Shown here: piece by piece, positions 1 to 12,120 of the stretch
How positions within the stretch are numbered: the first letter of the stretch is position 1
How the letters are laid out: each line of letters begins with the position of its first letter
Origin: Ustilaginoidea virens
Lineage: Eukaryota > Ascomycota > Sordariomycetes > Hypocreales > Clavicipitaceae
NCBI RefSeq assembly: GCF_000687475.1
Contig: NC_057318.1
Location: 1,612,001 to 1,676,000 of the forward strand
Reading direction: 5' to 3'
DNA: 64,000 nt
The notes under the pieces: model-generated
The model's input: only the letters and a program-made list of their open reading frames with translations
What the model was told of the DNA's origin: nothing
Database searches by the model: none
Translations under genes and position numbers: made by a program

Positions 1-2503
1 TAAATCTAATAGCAGTTATAAACCATTCCTTATTACCTTTTAAGGAATTAAAGAAGGACTTTCTGGAAATTACGTACTACTACCTACCCGACCTTACTAG
101 CTTTAGAGCTATTAGTACGGCTATAGAGGTGCTAATCCCTTTAGAAAAACGGGTTATTAGCTATAAGCTAGCCCCCTAGACCGAGTCAGGTAGGTTACTA
201 GCTACGCTAGGTAATAGCACCTACCTCGTCTATATCTTATATCGCCGGGTCGTTACTAAGACCTCTTTTATTACCTTTACCTATTAAAATAAAGGAATAG
301 GCCCTATTTTAAGTGGCTTAAAGAGCACTTTTGATTTCTAACCGCCTTTTAATTTAGAGGGGGTAAATAATAACTAAATTGCTTTAGAAGAGCCTATTTA
401 AAAGTCGCCTCGCCTAAATATACCTATTTTAGGCATAGCCGAGCGCATAGGCCTACTATAGGCTATAGATCTAATATAGCCTACGGGCCCACCACAACCA
501 ATAGGCCTAATATAGTACACAGATCCACTATAACTAATAGGCCTACCACAACTAATAGGCCTGCTATAATTAGTAGGCCTACTACAAATTGGCCCACTAT
601 AGCACTCTGCAATATTTCCTAGTAATTCGCCGTCTTTCGATTCTAAATCGCTTCAGCCTAATTTAGCTTTCTAGCTTAGGTAAAACGGTCCTTTTTCACC
701 GGCTAAGGAAAATACACCCTTTTCCTATATAAAAAGGCTATAAATGCTAGGAAATATAGAAAGCGCTCGTTATTAGGAATCCTAACTATAGAGATTTTCC
801 AAATCTATCATAAAAATAGGCATACCCCGCATATATAAAAATTCTAACTCGCCCTATATAGCAAAGTTTTTAATAGTCCGAATCTTAAAGCCCTATATAT
901 ATTGATTTTCTGCGACTTTCCGATATAATAGATTCTGCCTTTTCGCCCGGCTTCCTAGTAAATATAGTATTTCGCTATAGTAAAATGCTGCCTACACTAG
1001 AATATCTAAAATTTAAGAGTCTAGATATTGCCTTAAATAAAAGATTATTGGAGGAAATATTTTAAGTATTAAAAAGTAAGCCTTTTTTCTTATACTAGGT
1101 TAGGGCTACTAGGGGTAAAATGCAAAAAAGAATGCAGCTATAGATATAAGATATATAAGGTATCCTAAATTATAGATACTATAGGTCACTTGACCTATAG
1201 ACTAACTAATAGTCTAACCTATAGACTAACCAATAGTCTGACTAATAGTCTAACCTATAAACTAACTAATAGGGTGCTTTCCTACCCACCCAGCCGAAAA
1301 ACGACTAGATTTTCGGATACTTAGGCAGCCCCCTAAAGGCTTCTATATAGGATTTCCCCCCTTCCTATGCTTTTTACCAGCAAATATACGATATTTGCTA
1401 TACAGTAAAGATTAAAGCTGTAAAATAGGCCCTAGAAGGTGTGCCTAATAGCTAGAAGGAAGTCTTATATAACCTACATAAGGATAGCTAGGTTAAAGCC
1501 TTATTTTTAGAATTTAAGTAATTAATCGATTTAAGTATCTTCTAATTTATTCTAAAGACTAGTATTCCTACTAGTAGGAAAATATTGCATAATTAGCCTA
1601 TTTTTTATATTAAGAAAGATGCGAATAATAACCCGGTTAAATATAAGGCACAATTAGTTATTAAAGGCTTTATATAGGTATCTAGGCAAGACTTTATAGA
1701 GACCTATGCCTCTACCTTGATCCTACTAATATAGAGGATTATCCTTACTCTTACTACTGTATATAATTAGGAAATAGAGTAAATCGACTTTATTAATGCC
1801 TTTCTAAATAGTGAACTACTAGAGACGATTTATATAGAGATTCTGGCTAATTTTTTAGAATTTGCAGAAAGCCTACTCTTACCTAATTCAGCCTCGTAGT
1901 CTGACTAGCAGCATTAATAACTTCTAGCCTTACTTACTAAGGTTAGATATGACCCCTTTATATTATAGGTTATTCTATTAAAGAAAGCCTTATATAGGTT
2001 AAAATAAGGCCCTCGCGAGTAGCAGTTATAGTTAAAAGACCTTCTAATACAAGAGGGTTTTAAGCTATTACTTTCTAATACCGCTATCTTCTATAATAAA
2101 GGAATATATACCTTTATTATAACCTATATAGATAACTACTTAATTATCAGTCTAGATCTTAGCTATATTAACTAGCTTAAGACCAAATTCTATAAGGTTT
2201 ATACTATAGAAGACTGAGGATCTGCCTCCTTCTTTCTAAAAGTATAAATTATTAAGGATAGAGAAAAGGGCCTATTATAGCTATACTAATTATAATTTAT
2301 TGCAGAAGTCTTTAAGAAATTCAACCTTAAGGACGCACGACTATATCTAATCCTACTATAGCCTGATATACTTGCTAAGGCTAACGATACGCCGCTAGAT
2401 GCTAGTAATTAATACTTATTCTAGCAGCTAATAGGGACGTTAATATAGTTAATAATAATATTAAGACCTGACCTTGCCTTTTCAACGCAATACCTATTAC
2501 GAT

Positions 2504-2517
2504 ATATGCAATAGGCT
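2504..2517. repeat. Left copy of 14-bp target-site duplication (LINE in A1)
   Basis: ATATGCAATAGGCT, repeated exactly at 4727-4740. Both copies abut A1 RNase H/RT sequence. The unoccupied order can be seen in A2, reverse complement of about 32,260-32,320. Confidence 0.85.
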
Positions 2518-4726
2518 ACTAGCGGTTCCTGGAAAGAATGGACAAGACGGGCATAACCAATAGGTTAACTACGCATTAATAGCAGTAGCGGTAAGGCTCC
2601 AATGCCGACGAAGGAAAGGCCACTAAGGACCCCTAGCCTATATACCGTTCCCCGATCCCGACCCTAGCTAGCTCCCAGCCGAAAAGCGATTAGCAAAAGA
2701 CTAATATAACCGTTAGTAGAGCAACCAGGCAGCAGTAAAGGCGAGACGCCCCTAGCATAAGACCCTAGCGGCCGAAAAGGCATTAGACTTCCAATCTATA
2801 GCGAAAATAACTCGACTATATAAAGGCCTATAAAAGTACGAATTAGCAATACTTACCTAACTCCATATAGAAAAAATCGGCCTTAACTCCTTCTTCTGCC
2901 TCTAATAAATACCCTTAGTGCTATTACCTCTCTGCCGCTATAGGGAAGGCCTAAAAGACCTCTATTATATTATCCTCTCTTGCCCAAAATACTATAGATA
3001 AAGGCGTATACTCCTCAGACCTAATCCCAGCCTTAGCCTACTTCGCGATTAATATAGTATATCTATCGCACTCGATAAACTATACCTTATATAAACGATT
3101 GCCCGCTAAATATTTAGTATTAACCGATTTGACTAATTCCGGCTCGCCTAATCCCTCTAATATAGTATAGCTAGAAGAGCTACTAAATACCCCCATATAG
3201 CCCCCGTATAATATTCATAGTAATCCTATAGTAGGAACGAGGAGCCCTAGGAATAAGTAAATCTCTTAGGCCTTACGGGCTAGAACTAGTCGATAGTTAT
3301 TATTTTAATATTAGGGGTATTTTCTTTCCCCTCCCCCCCTTTATTCCCCTTACTGCCCTCCCCCCCTTCGTCCCTATTATCCCTAATCTACTCCCCCTCT
3401 AAAGCCCCCTCCCCCCCCTCTTAGGCTAAGAAAACCTATTACGATATAGTGATATCCTTTTAAGCATAGGTCTATCGCTCTAAGGTAAAGACCTTCTTTT
3501 CTTTAAGGTCTAATATCTCCTAGGTTACCTTAGGAGCGCTAAAGCCCCCTACTATTGCCGCTACTGCTATTGCCGCCGCCTGATTATGCCCCCGAGAGGC
3601 GGATGCCTATTTAGCCTTCTACTAGAGGGCCTTATAGTTATCTACCTAAAGGCAAAGATAATTAGCCGGTGACTTACGCTATATATAAATCGAAAATGCA
3701 CTTCTATCCCCCTAGTAATAATCTCCTATACGTCTAGGAGTTCTTATATTAGGACCCGGTTCCTAGGGGTTCTTTCTAGGGGTATATATATCTTACCCGC
3801 TAAGGCATAAGGATAATAGGCCGTTCTAGTCCCTATTTATATTAGCCTCGCTAGAGAGCAGGTACGACCTAGTCTATACCTTATTGGCTATAGCATCTAT
3901 ACTTAGGATCCTCTAAGCGCGTTAGATATAGCCCGTAAGGCTATACGCATAGTTCGCCGGGCTACTATATAAGGGTTAGCTGCGGTTCCGCTATACGTAA
4001 GATCTATACTTACCCCCTTATTTAATATCGCCGACTGCTTAGGTATCTTTATTCTTACTATTATTATTCTTATTATTGTTGTTATTACTGCTGCTATTAT
4101 CGCTATGGCTGCTGCCGTTCTGCTAATAGGGTTAGCACCGGCTTTATACCGCAATAGAGGGGTTATTATATACTTTAAAATTAGTGTTATAGAGGAAAAA
4201 AAGAAAAGAAGAAAATGCACTAAATCGGGGAGCATTACTGACCTATATACTAATATAATGCCTAAGGCTGCCCGCTTCAACCTTTAGAATTGGCTTACTT
4301 TTTCTTCCGACTAAAAAATCGATATATATTAAGAAGCGCCTAGGCCACTATAGATATACGTCCGGCGAGAATACGCCTATCGCAAGCGCGCTGCTAGCCC
4401 TACTCCCCCGGCTTTACCCTCGGCTTTACCCTCCCCTTACTTCTTATCCGATAAGACTACCGACCCAGACCCGATATTCCGGGATTTCTTACTCGCACTC
4501 TTCCCATATAATACCGCTAGATATAGTCTTAAGCGGTTGCGCACCTTACTCTCTTACGCACTGGATACCCGCCGCCCCTACTGCGGGGCGATAAAACGCA
4601 AAAATCAAGAATATAGAAAGGGTTTTCCTCCCGGCTACTAGGTTTTTCCTTTCCAAATTATCTTTATAGATATACTAGATAGGTTATTTAGCTCTAAATA
4701 GCCTCTAGCGTAATTTAATAATAATA
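2518..4726 (+). mobile_element. 5'-truncated Tad-like LINE inserted in copia A1
   Basis: A 2.2-kb block interrupts the A1 pol frame exactly between two copies of the 14-mer ATATGCAATAGGCT (2504-2517 and 4727-4740). A long target duplication and a 3' end in AATAATAATAAT are typical of target-primed reverse transcription. About 2820-3010 reads, through stops, as the C-terminal zinc-binding region that closes fungal LINE ORF2 proteins (IGLNSFFCL, then a CRYREG...SCPKYYR-like Cys/His cluster). The EN and RT domains are absent, so the copy is 5' truncated. The remaining 1.7 kb (3050-4726) holds C-rich tracts and no recognisable protein. Confidence 0.8.
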
Positions 4727-5388
4727 ATATGCAATAGGCTTCTACTATATAGCTTACTGCTGCTAAGGGCGCTTTTCGCTACTTAGCTGGTACGGCAAAT
4801 ACAGCTATTTGTTACCGTTACCAAGCCGCTAAAGCTACTATAGTATTAGCTGCATTTTCTAATAGCGATTTTGCTAGGTGCTGGCTTACTTCTAAGTCTA
4901 CTAGTGGTTATCTTACTACCTTAAATAGTAGACCGATTAGCTAGAGGTTAAAACGGTCTTTGACTATAGTTTTATTAATGCTTGAAGCCGAATCTAATAT
5001 AATGCTTAAGGCGATTCGCAAAGTAAAGTGGATATTTAATTTATTTAAAGAAATCCAGGTCGATATTCAACGCCCGATACTACTATACTACGATAACTAA
5101 AGGTCTATTTCTAACGCAAATAACCTAAATCAGTATGCCCGCACTAAGCACACTTTGCTTAAATTTCGGTATATACGTAAAAAGGCCCACAGTGGCTTAG
5201 TAAAAATATCTTATTTACCTACAATAGATATGCCTGCGAATGGACTGATTAAACCACTTCTAAGCCCGAAATTCCCTATATTTCGGCAATTATCAGGGCT
5301 GTAATCCCTATAATTTTTTCTTCTTTTTTACGGGACTTCTTTCTTTTATTCTAACGCTAGGATTAGTCATATTGCTAATCAGAGAGGG

Positions 5389-6116
5389 TGTTGAAATCAG
5401 CGCCTTTTTAGCTGTATTTTGGTACTAGTCTCGTTACTATACGACGTCTCGACGTTAAGATATCGCGGTGGCTATACCAGGCGCTATAGTGGGGCATAGC
5501 GCCCTACAACGCCGATTATAGTAGGCCATAGCGCCTGTCACAGCACCGGCACAGCGACCCACATCCGGCCACAGCGGCCGGTCACAGTGGGCCACAGGGC
5601 CGACAACAGGCGGCGCATTTCTATGGGATTACCAAATAGGCAAATCCTGCTAATACCAGCACTTTCGGCCTTCTATATACAGTCACCCGCTACACCGCGC
5701 CTTTACGGCACACCGATATAGGGCTTCCGGCCCGTACGGCAGGCTATTATAGGGCATCCGGCATACCGCTATAAGCCACTGGGCTTGGTTGGTTAGGCAT
5801 TAGGTAGGATATTAGGCACAGATTGGGCACAGTTAGGCAGACCGACTTTTCGTCGGTTTTTTTCGCTATTTTTGCGGTTTTTCATTATTTTCAACCACTT
5901 TTTCGAGATGGTAGAAATATGCCCAAAATTCCCTCTTTCTAGCTAGAATAGTTACCAATAATTAGAATTAGATTTCCCTGACATCTTTGCTCTGGTCAAC
6001 CTCTTGTGCGCTTTAAATCTTTAACTAGCTCTCTGTTTTATTCTGTAATGCTTTGTACGCCACTGTCGGTACTTAGTATACTTTCCAATAGTGTTCTAAG
6101 TCACCATTTTGCAATA
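5389..6116 (+). repeat. 3' LTR of copia A1 (728 bp)
   Basis: Begins TGTTGAAATC and ends CCATTTTGCAATA (TG...CA ends, last bases RIP-altered from CAACA). It matches the 716-bp A2 LTRs in reverse complement. It contains a GC-rich core with repeated TGTGGCC/GGCGCTAT units and a GACTTTTCGTC motif. Confidence 0.9.
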
Positions 6117-6316
6117 TTACTAACCTAATTAGAGAATCCTATATTGCCCTCTTCTAGTGAGTTATAGCAAGCGGTTGCATTTTTAAAGTTTATAAAAACC
6201 TAAGCGGAGTCATAGCTAATAGCTTCTGCCTCTAGGGCGCTATTTATACTGCTGTTATTAAAGCTCCTCCTGCCTATAGTATTATCGCCGCCTAAATAGG
6301 CTAAATTAGTAGTTTT
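6117..6316. other. 200-bp flank between A1 and gypsy H, unassigned
   Basis: Mixed-composition sequence bounded by the A1 LTR and the TSD of H (GTTTT at 6312-6316). It is the left half of the site into which H inserted; the right half resumes at 13652. I recognise no protein in either half. Confidence 0.5.
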
Positions 6317-6558
6317 TGTCACGGGCTTGGGCTACGCCCGCGCCATAATGTGGCTAGGACTCGGGCTGCGCCCGCGACTAGCCTCAGGAGTATCGGCACG
6401 GGGTCACGAGGGCTCGCTAAGGACTCGGCCCGTACTATATACGGGCATAAATAGGCTACTTAGAGGCCCCTATTCGGGCCCTCTCTCTTTCCTCTTTAGT
6501 CTATTTAATATATTCATTCGACGCCTATTCGCAGTAGCCCTAGGGCCAGTCCTTTATA
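6317..6558 (+). repeat. 5' LTR of gypsy H (242 bp)
   Basis: Begins TGTCACGGGC and ends TCCTTTATA, with the 3' copy ending TCCTTTACA. It carries two GC-rich hairpin-like words, GGGCTACGCCC and CGGGCTGCGCCCG, about 40 bp apart. I found no convincing tRNA-complementary primer site directly after it. Confidence 0.92.
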
Positions 6559-6619
6559 TTTAAATAGACTCTCTCAGCCTTACTATTATAACCTCATATT
6601 ATAGAGCCAATAATGCAGG

Positions 6620-7750
6620 CTATATAAGATATCGAGATAAGCATACCTGGGGAACCGAGTAGAGAGAACCTAAAGCCACAACGCCCCTAATATAATATAT
6701 ATACCCGAGTGGAGCAGCTTACAGCAAAATTATAGTAGATAGAGGCGCAGATGCAGACTAATGCGTAGCACCTTACTGCTATTACTGCCTCGCTATAGAC
6801 CTTTCTTGCGAACCAGTTAAATAGCTCTTAAAACGCCACCTAACTGGCTCCGGTTATATAATAAAATACCCCCCTCCCTACTACTTAAGATACCTAGCTA
6901 AAGCGTAAGCTGATCCCAATAGGGGACCCCTTTAATAGCAAAAAGGCTATATTTATAGCCTAACGGACCTTTATATAATATAAGCTTAAGGTCGATAGGG
7001 AGTTTATTAAAGATAAAAAGACCTAATAGATGTTTATCTTCTAAAACCTTTCGTCTATAATCTAATTATAGGTCGCGGCCTTCTTCGAGAATAGTACGGC
7101 TTATAATTATAATATAATAAGGTTTTTTGAATACCTCTAACGTCTCTTTAAGGACCTATATTAGTAGGATCGTATTATTATTAAGCTTAAGTACTCTTTA
7201 TACTAGGGCCTGAAGGAACCTTTTGCCGCTTTTTTTATTTAATTTAAGGAAAAACTTATACTTACTAGTAGTTTCGGTTGGCCTAAGGAAGTCAAACTAG
7301 AATACCTCCGATCGGCACTTAATGCTTATATAGCTAATAAGATTATTAGTCTTAAGGTCTCCTATTATAATTACTATTCGGTAGTAGACCGCTACCGATA
7401 AATTACTATTAATATTAAGACTAGCCTAACTATTAATTACTAATCGGGCTTAGCCTATTCCTAACTAATATACGCCTAGGATTCTAAGGGCGATATATAA
7501 ATATCGGGTATTAATAAGCTAGACTCGAAGGGTAATTAGTATACTCTTAAGGTAATATAGGTCTCTAAAGAATAATATAAAGATTATAAAAAGAAAGGCC
7601 TCTGCATTTAGTATAGCTCTCCTAAGTATTAGATATTTATATATTACCTACTGCCGGCAATCCGACCTAATATAGCTAAAGTGGCCTCGCTTAATTTATA
7701 AATCGTAAAGGTCGAAAGTAGTAATAAAGATTAGGAAAAAAAATAGCCTT
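6620..7750 (+). pseudogene. Gypsy H gag relic
   Basis: Stop-riddled frame in the gag position between 5' LTR and protease. Around 7600-7650 it reads GLCI-Y-SPKY---YY, a RIP-altered CCHC zinc knuckle in which Cys, Gly and His have been replaced through transitions. Boundaries are approximate because the start codon cannot be identified. The intact protein would form the particle and bind RNA in the cytoplasm. Confidence 0.7.
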
Positions 7751-10700
7751 TAAACCTAGTCTCATTAGAGGGCTTAAGATATATATATAGACCCTAGCCT
7801 AATTATAAAAAGAATTAGAGGAGATTATAAAACGAATAGATAAATACCCCTTTTTAGTACTAATCTTATATAAATCCTATACCTTTATTAATACCTTAAT
7901 CGACTCGGGATATAACTGCTATAGCGCTATAAGCGAAAAAATAATATAACGGTTAGGCCTTTAACCTATCCGCTTATTATAATATAGGGAAATCGGAACG
8001 GCAGTAGATATTTAAAGCTATTTAAAAGAATATAAGGTAATATATTCTTTTATTACCTATATTATCTATATAGCGATTGATATTAACGGATGGCTATCTA
8101 TAGTTATACTTTATATTATCCTAGGCCTTATATGCGATATTATCCTTAAGATGCTTTAGATAAAGCATTATAGTATTATACTGTAGGTAAAGTATCGCTA
8201 ATTAAAGATCGGATCGATAGGTAGCTTTATCATTAAGGAATTAACGAAAAGATAATAGGGTCCGACTATAGTAAATATCTTTAGCTTAATCTTCTATAGT
8301 ATACTAAAGTAAGCGAAATGCTTTAAGGATCAATCGACTTCCTTTATAGCAATAAGCTTATAGGAGATAATACGTATCCTCTATATTATACTACTACCTT
8401 ATTAAGACTTTACCCTATAATCGCAAGAGCTATAAATACTCCTAACGGAATTATAGGAATTTGCTAACCTTTTTAATAAAAAGAAGGCTTCTAATCTCCT
8501 TCTATACTAAAATATATTAGACCACTATATCTAACTTAAAAAAACTATAGACGGGAGCTAACTAGACTTACCTTAGGGCCTATTATATAATATGCTATAA
8601 GACTAATTACTTAAAGTTCGGAGATAAGTAATTAACCTAATAAATAAAGGATAGATCTAAGCGAGCTTTTTATTAGTAGTAGCATTAGTCCTACTAGCTA
8701 GGAAGGGGAATAGTAGATAGCAATTTTATATTAACTACCGGGCTCTTAATAAGGTTATAATCTAAGATTAATACCCCCTCCCCTTAATTAAAGAGACCTT
8801 ATAATCCCTCTCCTAGGCGAAATAATTTACTAAAGTTGATATATATGCAGTATTCTATAAGATATATATTATAGAGGGCGATAAATATTTAACTGTATTC
8901 TATATATAATTCGGACTATTTAAATAGCTTATTACGCTATTTAGTCTGACCAGGGCCCTTATAACCTTTTAAAGATATATTAATAGGGCCTTAGGGAATA
9001 TACTAGGAGACTTTATAACTACCTACCTTAATAATATTTTAATCTATATTGGGGGATTAAAGGCGGACTATATAGGGTATATTAAAGAAATCCTTTAACG
9101 ATTGCAAAAAGCCGGCTTAAATTTAGATCTTAATAAATACGACTTCGCAGTAAAAAGGTCTAGTACCTAGGATATACTATAACGGCTAGAAAGGAAATCT
9201 ATTTAGACCCTAAAAAGATTAAAGCTATCTAGAACTAAAAAGCACTTACGAAATTAAAAGGCATTTATAATTTCCTCGGTTTTACTAACTTCTACTGTAA
9301 TTTTATCCTAGATTTCTTCTGCCTTATTAACCCTTTAGTTAAATTAATAAAAAAAGGGGTTTTATTCTAATAATTAGATGAAAAAAAAGCGGTATTCTAA
9401 ATACTTAAGCAGTATTTTATATCGTCTTTAGTTCTCGCCTAATAAGACCCTAATAAAAAGATAATCTTTAAGGCAAATAGCTTTAGTATAGCATTTAATA
9501 GCTATCTATTGTAGATTAAAGAGGATAATATACTCTACCCTATTGTATACTATTCTGCTTGCTTATCGGATATAGAATAAAACTATACTATATATAATAA
9601 GGAACTCTTTACTATTATCTCTTGCCTTAAGGCGTAGTTAGTAGAATTCTACTTAATAGCCTCCCCTTTTATTATCCTTATCGACTATAAGAATTTAGAG
9701 TACTTTACCCGGCTATAAGAAATATTTAAGTAATAAGCCTAATAGGCTAAGACTCTAGTACTCTTTAACTTCTATCTTTAGTATAAGCCTAAATTATAAG
9801 CCTAATACCTTAATATACTTTCTTAGTAGGAATAAAAGGTAGATAAGGCAGAGCTATAAATCGGCTAAATCCTAAAACTGCTATCTATTTTAGTATTTAA
9901 TATAAATAAAATAGAAAGTAAGAAGATACCGATTTTAGCCCTAAAGACCACCCTACCCTATAGTTTATATATCTTCGCTGACTCCTACCTCTAAACTATC
10001 TAAGACTAAGCGATATCTAAAGATAATATATATCGGGCCCGATAAATAGTAATTGCGAATAGAAAATAATAATTTCTAATAGAGGTAGCAATATAAGAAT
10101 AAATTGCTAACTATATCCTAAATATATACAGTATACTCCTTTACCGGGCATAAGTATAGCTCCTATCGTTTGAGCCCCTAACTACTATAATAATCTAATA
10201 TTGCTATAATTTACCTATTATAGGCTACCTAAGGAAAAATACTACCTTTTAACTATTGCGATAAGATTATCACTTTAATAATATATCGTCTAAGGTAGCG
10301 AGATATATTTAGAATTACCGATATTATAGGGTGCATAAGAGCCATTAATTGCGCTAGGGCTTACTATAACCGCTATTAATTGTAGACTACTTTTAGTTAT
10401 AGATATCGGTCGACTTTATAACTAACCTTCCTATTTATAACGCATCCGACCTACGATTCCTTATAGTAATAATAAACCGCTTATCAAAATATATCTAGCT
10501 AGAAGCTATATACTTAATAAAAGTAGAAGATTGCGCAAAGTAATTCTAATAGTACTAATAGCGCTTTTATAGTTTTCCTAAGGAGATTATTAGCGATTGA
10601 GGTTTAGATTAGATAGGCTAATTTTAGTCTATACTTTATAAATTAGCTAGGACTAAGCAACTTCTTTCTATAGTATACTATCCCTAAACCGATAGTAGTA

Positions 10701-11570
10701 TAAAGCAAATAAACTAAAAGGTATAGATAGTCCTCTATATTATAGTTTCCTTTAATCAATACGATTAGCTAAACTATCTTGCGGTATATTAACTCGCGTT
10801 AAATAACTAGATATTATCTATTACCGGGTTTAGCCTAAACTAGCTATTTAATAGGTTTAATATTCTAATTATTGCCCTACCCCTAAAGATAACCTTAAGC
10901 TTAACTACCCTAAAGGGATATACGGCTCTCTTTTTTAGTAACCTTAAAGAGGGATAGGAATTAGCTTAGGCCGCTATCGCCTTCGTAAAGTAACAATAGT
11001 AAAATACTACTAACTGTTTATAATACCTAGCTAAATGCTTTTAGATCGGCAATTAGGTATAATTAAACCTCTAGAATATTAAAACGAACCGCCTATATAA
11101 AAAGCTTAATTGGGTCTCTATTAAATATACTAATATTGCTATCCCGTTATTATTTAATATTTAGCTTAATATCCTATAGGGCATCTATTTAGTTTTCTAT
11201 ATTAACCTAATCGAATAGATTGCTTTCGATCTGCTATTTAATTAGGTAATAACCGATATATAACTTAGGCCCCTATTTATCCTCCCTTAAGACTCTATAA
11301 ACCTATACAAAAAATATAAGGTTAAAGAGATATTTATAATAAAGAATATATAGGGTCGAAAATAGAAATATAATATACTCGTAAAATAGAAAAGGTACGA
11401 TTTACCGATATAAAAACCCTTAGAAAACTTTAAGGATACTACTATATAGAAAATATTCGAGGCTAAATAGGGGGATATTAAGATTTATAATAGGCCTAGC
11501 TGGGTCCTAAAATAGGGTCTATTAGACCGGTAAATAATGCTAAATGCCTATTACTACCAAAAATAAAATA
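7750..11570 (+). pseudogene. Gypsy H pol relic (PR-RT-RH-IN-chromodomain)
   Basis: Protease: TLIDSG active site near 7893-7910. Reverse transcriptase about 8730-9180: YRALNK, TKVDIYAVFYKI, FGLFK and a catalytic box that reads YLNNILIY instead of YLDD (both Asp to Asn by transitions). RNase H about 9460-9720: FKANSFS, SACLSDIE and ELFTIISCLKA stretches. Integrase about 10,200-11,250: degraded zinc region, then HPTYDSLRFLIVIINRLSKY-like core and PQTDSSIKQIN. Chromodomain about 11,290-11,470: YKVKEIF, NILVK-KRYD and PLENFKDTT. Stops are frequent (about one per dozen codons). In an intact element the chromodomain would direct integration to methylated-histone chromatin. Confidence 0.85.
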
Positions 11571-11652
11571 AAATAATAAAAATACGCTTAAAAAAAAAAA
11601 CAAAATATAATATAATAAACCAAACTGGGGCCGATATAGGCTTAACCCTAAT

Positions 11653-12120
11653 ATGCCCCTTCTTAAGGCTATTCTTTATCTCCCTAAGCCTCCTCTTACT
11701 CTTATAGCAGTATATAGGCCGGTAGTAGTAGGGGTCCTTATAGGGTAGGATGCGTATATAGGCTATATATTAGACGGGGATAATTCCCTATATATTTATA
11801 ATATAATAGAGTCTATAGGATACTATAAGGCGAATACAGTAGGGGCGCACTAAGAGACAATAAGACCCTTTAACGAAATAGGGCTAGATAATATAGTATC
11901 TATAGAGGCAGCTGCAATAAAGATAGCGAGGGCATAAAGGGCTATAAAGTAGGGTTTGCCTATTATTACGAGGGTTATACTAGATAACTTTACGCTAGTG
12001 GCAGTAGAGCCTCTGCATAATACCAGCCGCCCTAATCGTATAATAGTTCCCCCCCTATGTAATATACGGGAAGGGCGGGCCGAGATAGGGGCAAAGGCAA
12101 TTAGGGATATTAAGCTCTAA
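11653..12120 (+). pseudogene. Extra 155-codon reading frame behind the chromodomain of H
   Basis: From ATG at 11653 (MPLLKAILYLPKPPLTLIA) to TAA at 12118 the frame holds only four stops (TAG, TAA, TAA, TAG), each at a position that could have been Gln or Trp. That is far sparser than in the neighbouring pol relic. The translated product has a proline-rich start, a GYILDGDNSLYIYN stretch and an EAAAIKIARA helix-like stretch. I do not recognise the family. It may be an accessory gene of this chromovirus family, or chance in a less damaged stretch. Confidence 0.4.

Larger units (their letters stand above)
1..5304 (+). pseudogene. Copia A1 pol relic (integrase C-term, reverse transcriptase, RNase H)
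   Basis: This is a broken Ty1/copia polyprotein with many stops. Bases 1-300 read as the end of integrase. About 300-1330 is the variable linker before reverse transcriptase. RT runs about 1380-2517, with recognisable KYKAQLVIKGF, IDFINAFLNSE and KKALYRLK stretches. The catalytic box, normally YVDD, reads YIDN at 2125-2136, which one RIP-type transition (Asp to Asn) explains. After the 2.2-kb LINE insertion, RNase H resumes at 4741 (NSDFARC-like, then LEAES) and ends at TAA 5302-5304 after a PLLSPKFPIFRQL tail shared with A2. It cannot encode an active enzyme. Confidence 0.85.
1..6116 (+). mobile_element. Copia element A1, 3' part with 3' LTR; left end outside window
   Basis: The sequence enters the window inside the integrase/linker part of a Ty1/copia polyprotein and runs through reverse transcriptase and RNase H to a 3' LTR at 5389-6116. 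It is the same family as A2 (30916-38548, opposite strand): the first 300 bases match the reverse complement of about 34.5-34.8 kb, and the LTRs match. The polypurine tract is AATCAGAGAGGG just before 5389. A LINE fragment splits the element at 2518-4726. Because the 5' end is missing, its target duplication cannot be checked. Confidence 0.9.

Noticed and set aside
3903..4280. 125-codon - strand open frame rich in Ile, Ala and Arg
   Set aside because: Low-complexity translation of the LINE 3' region; no homology pattern and no support for expression.
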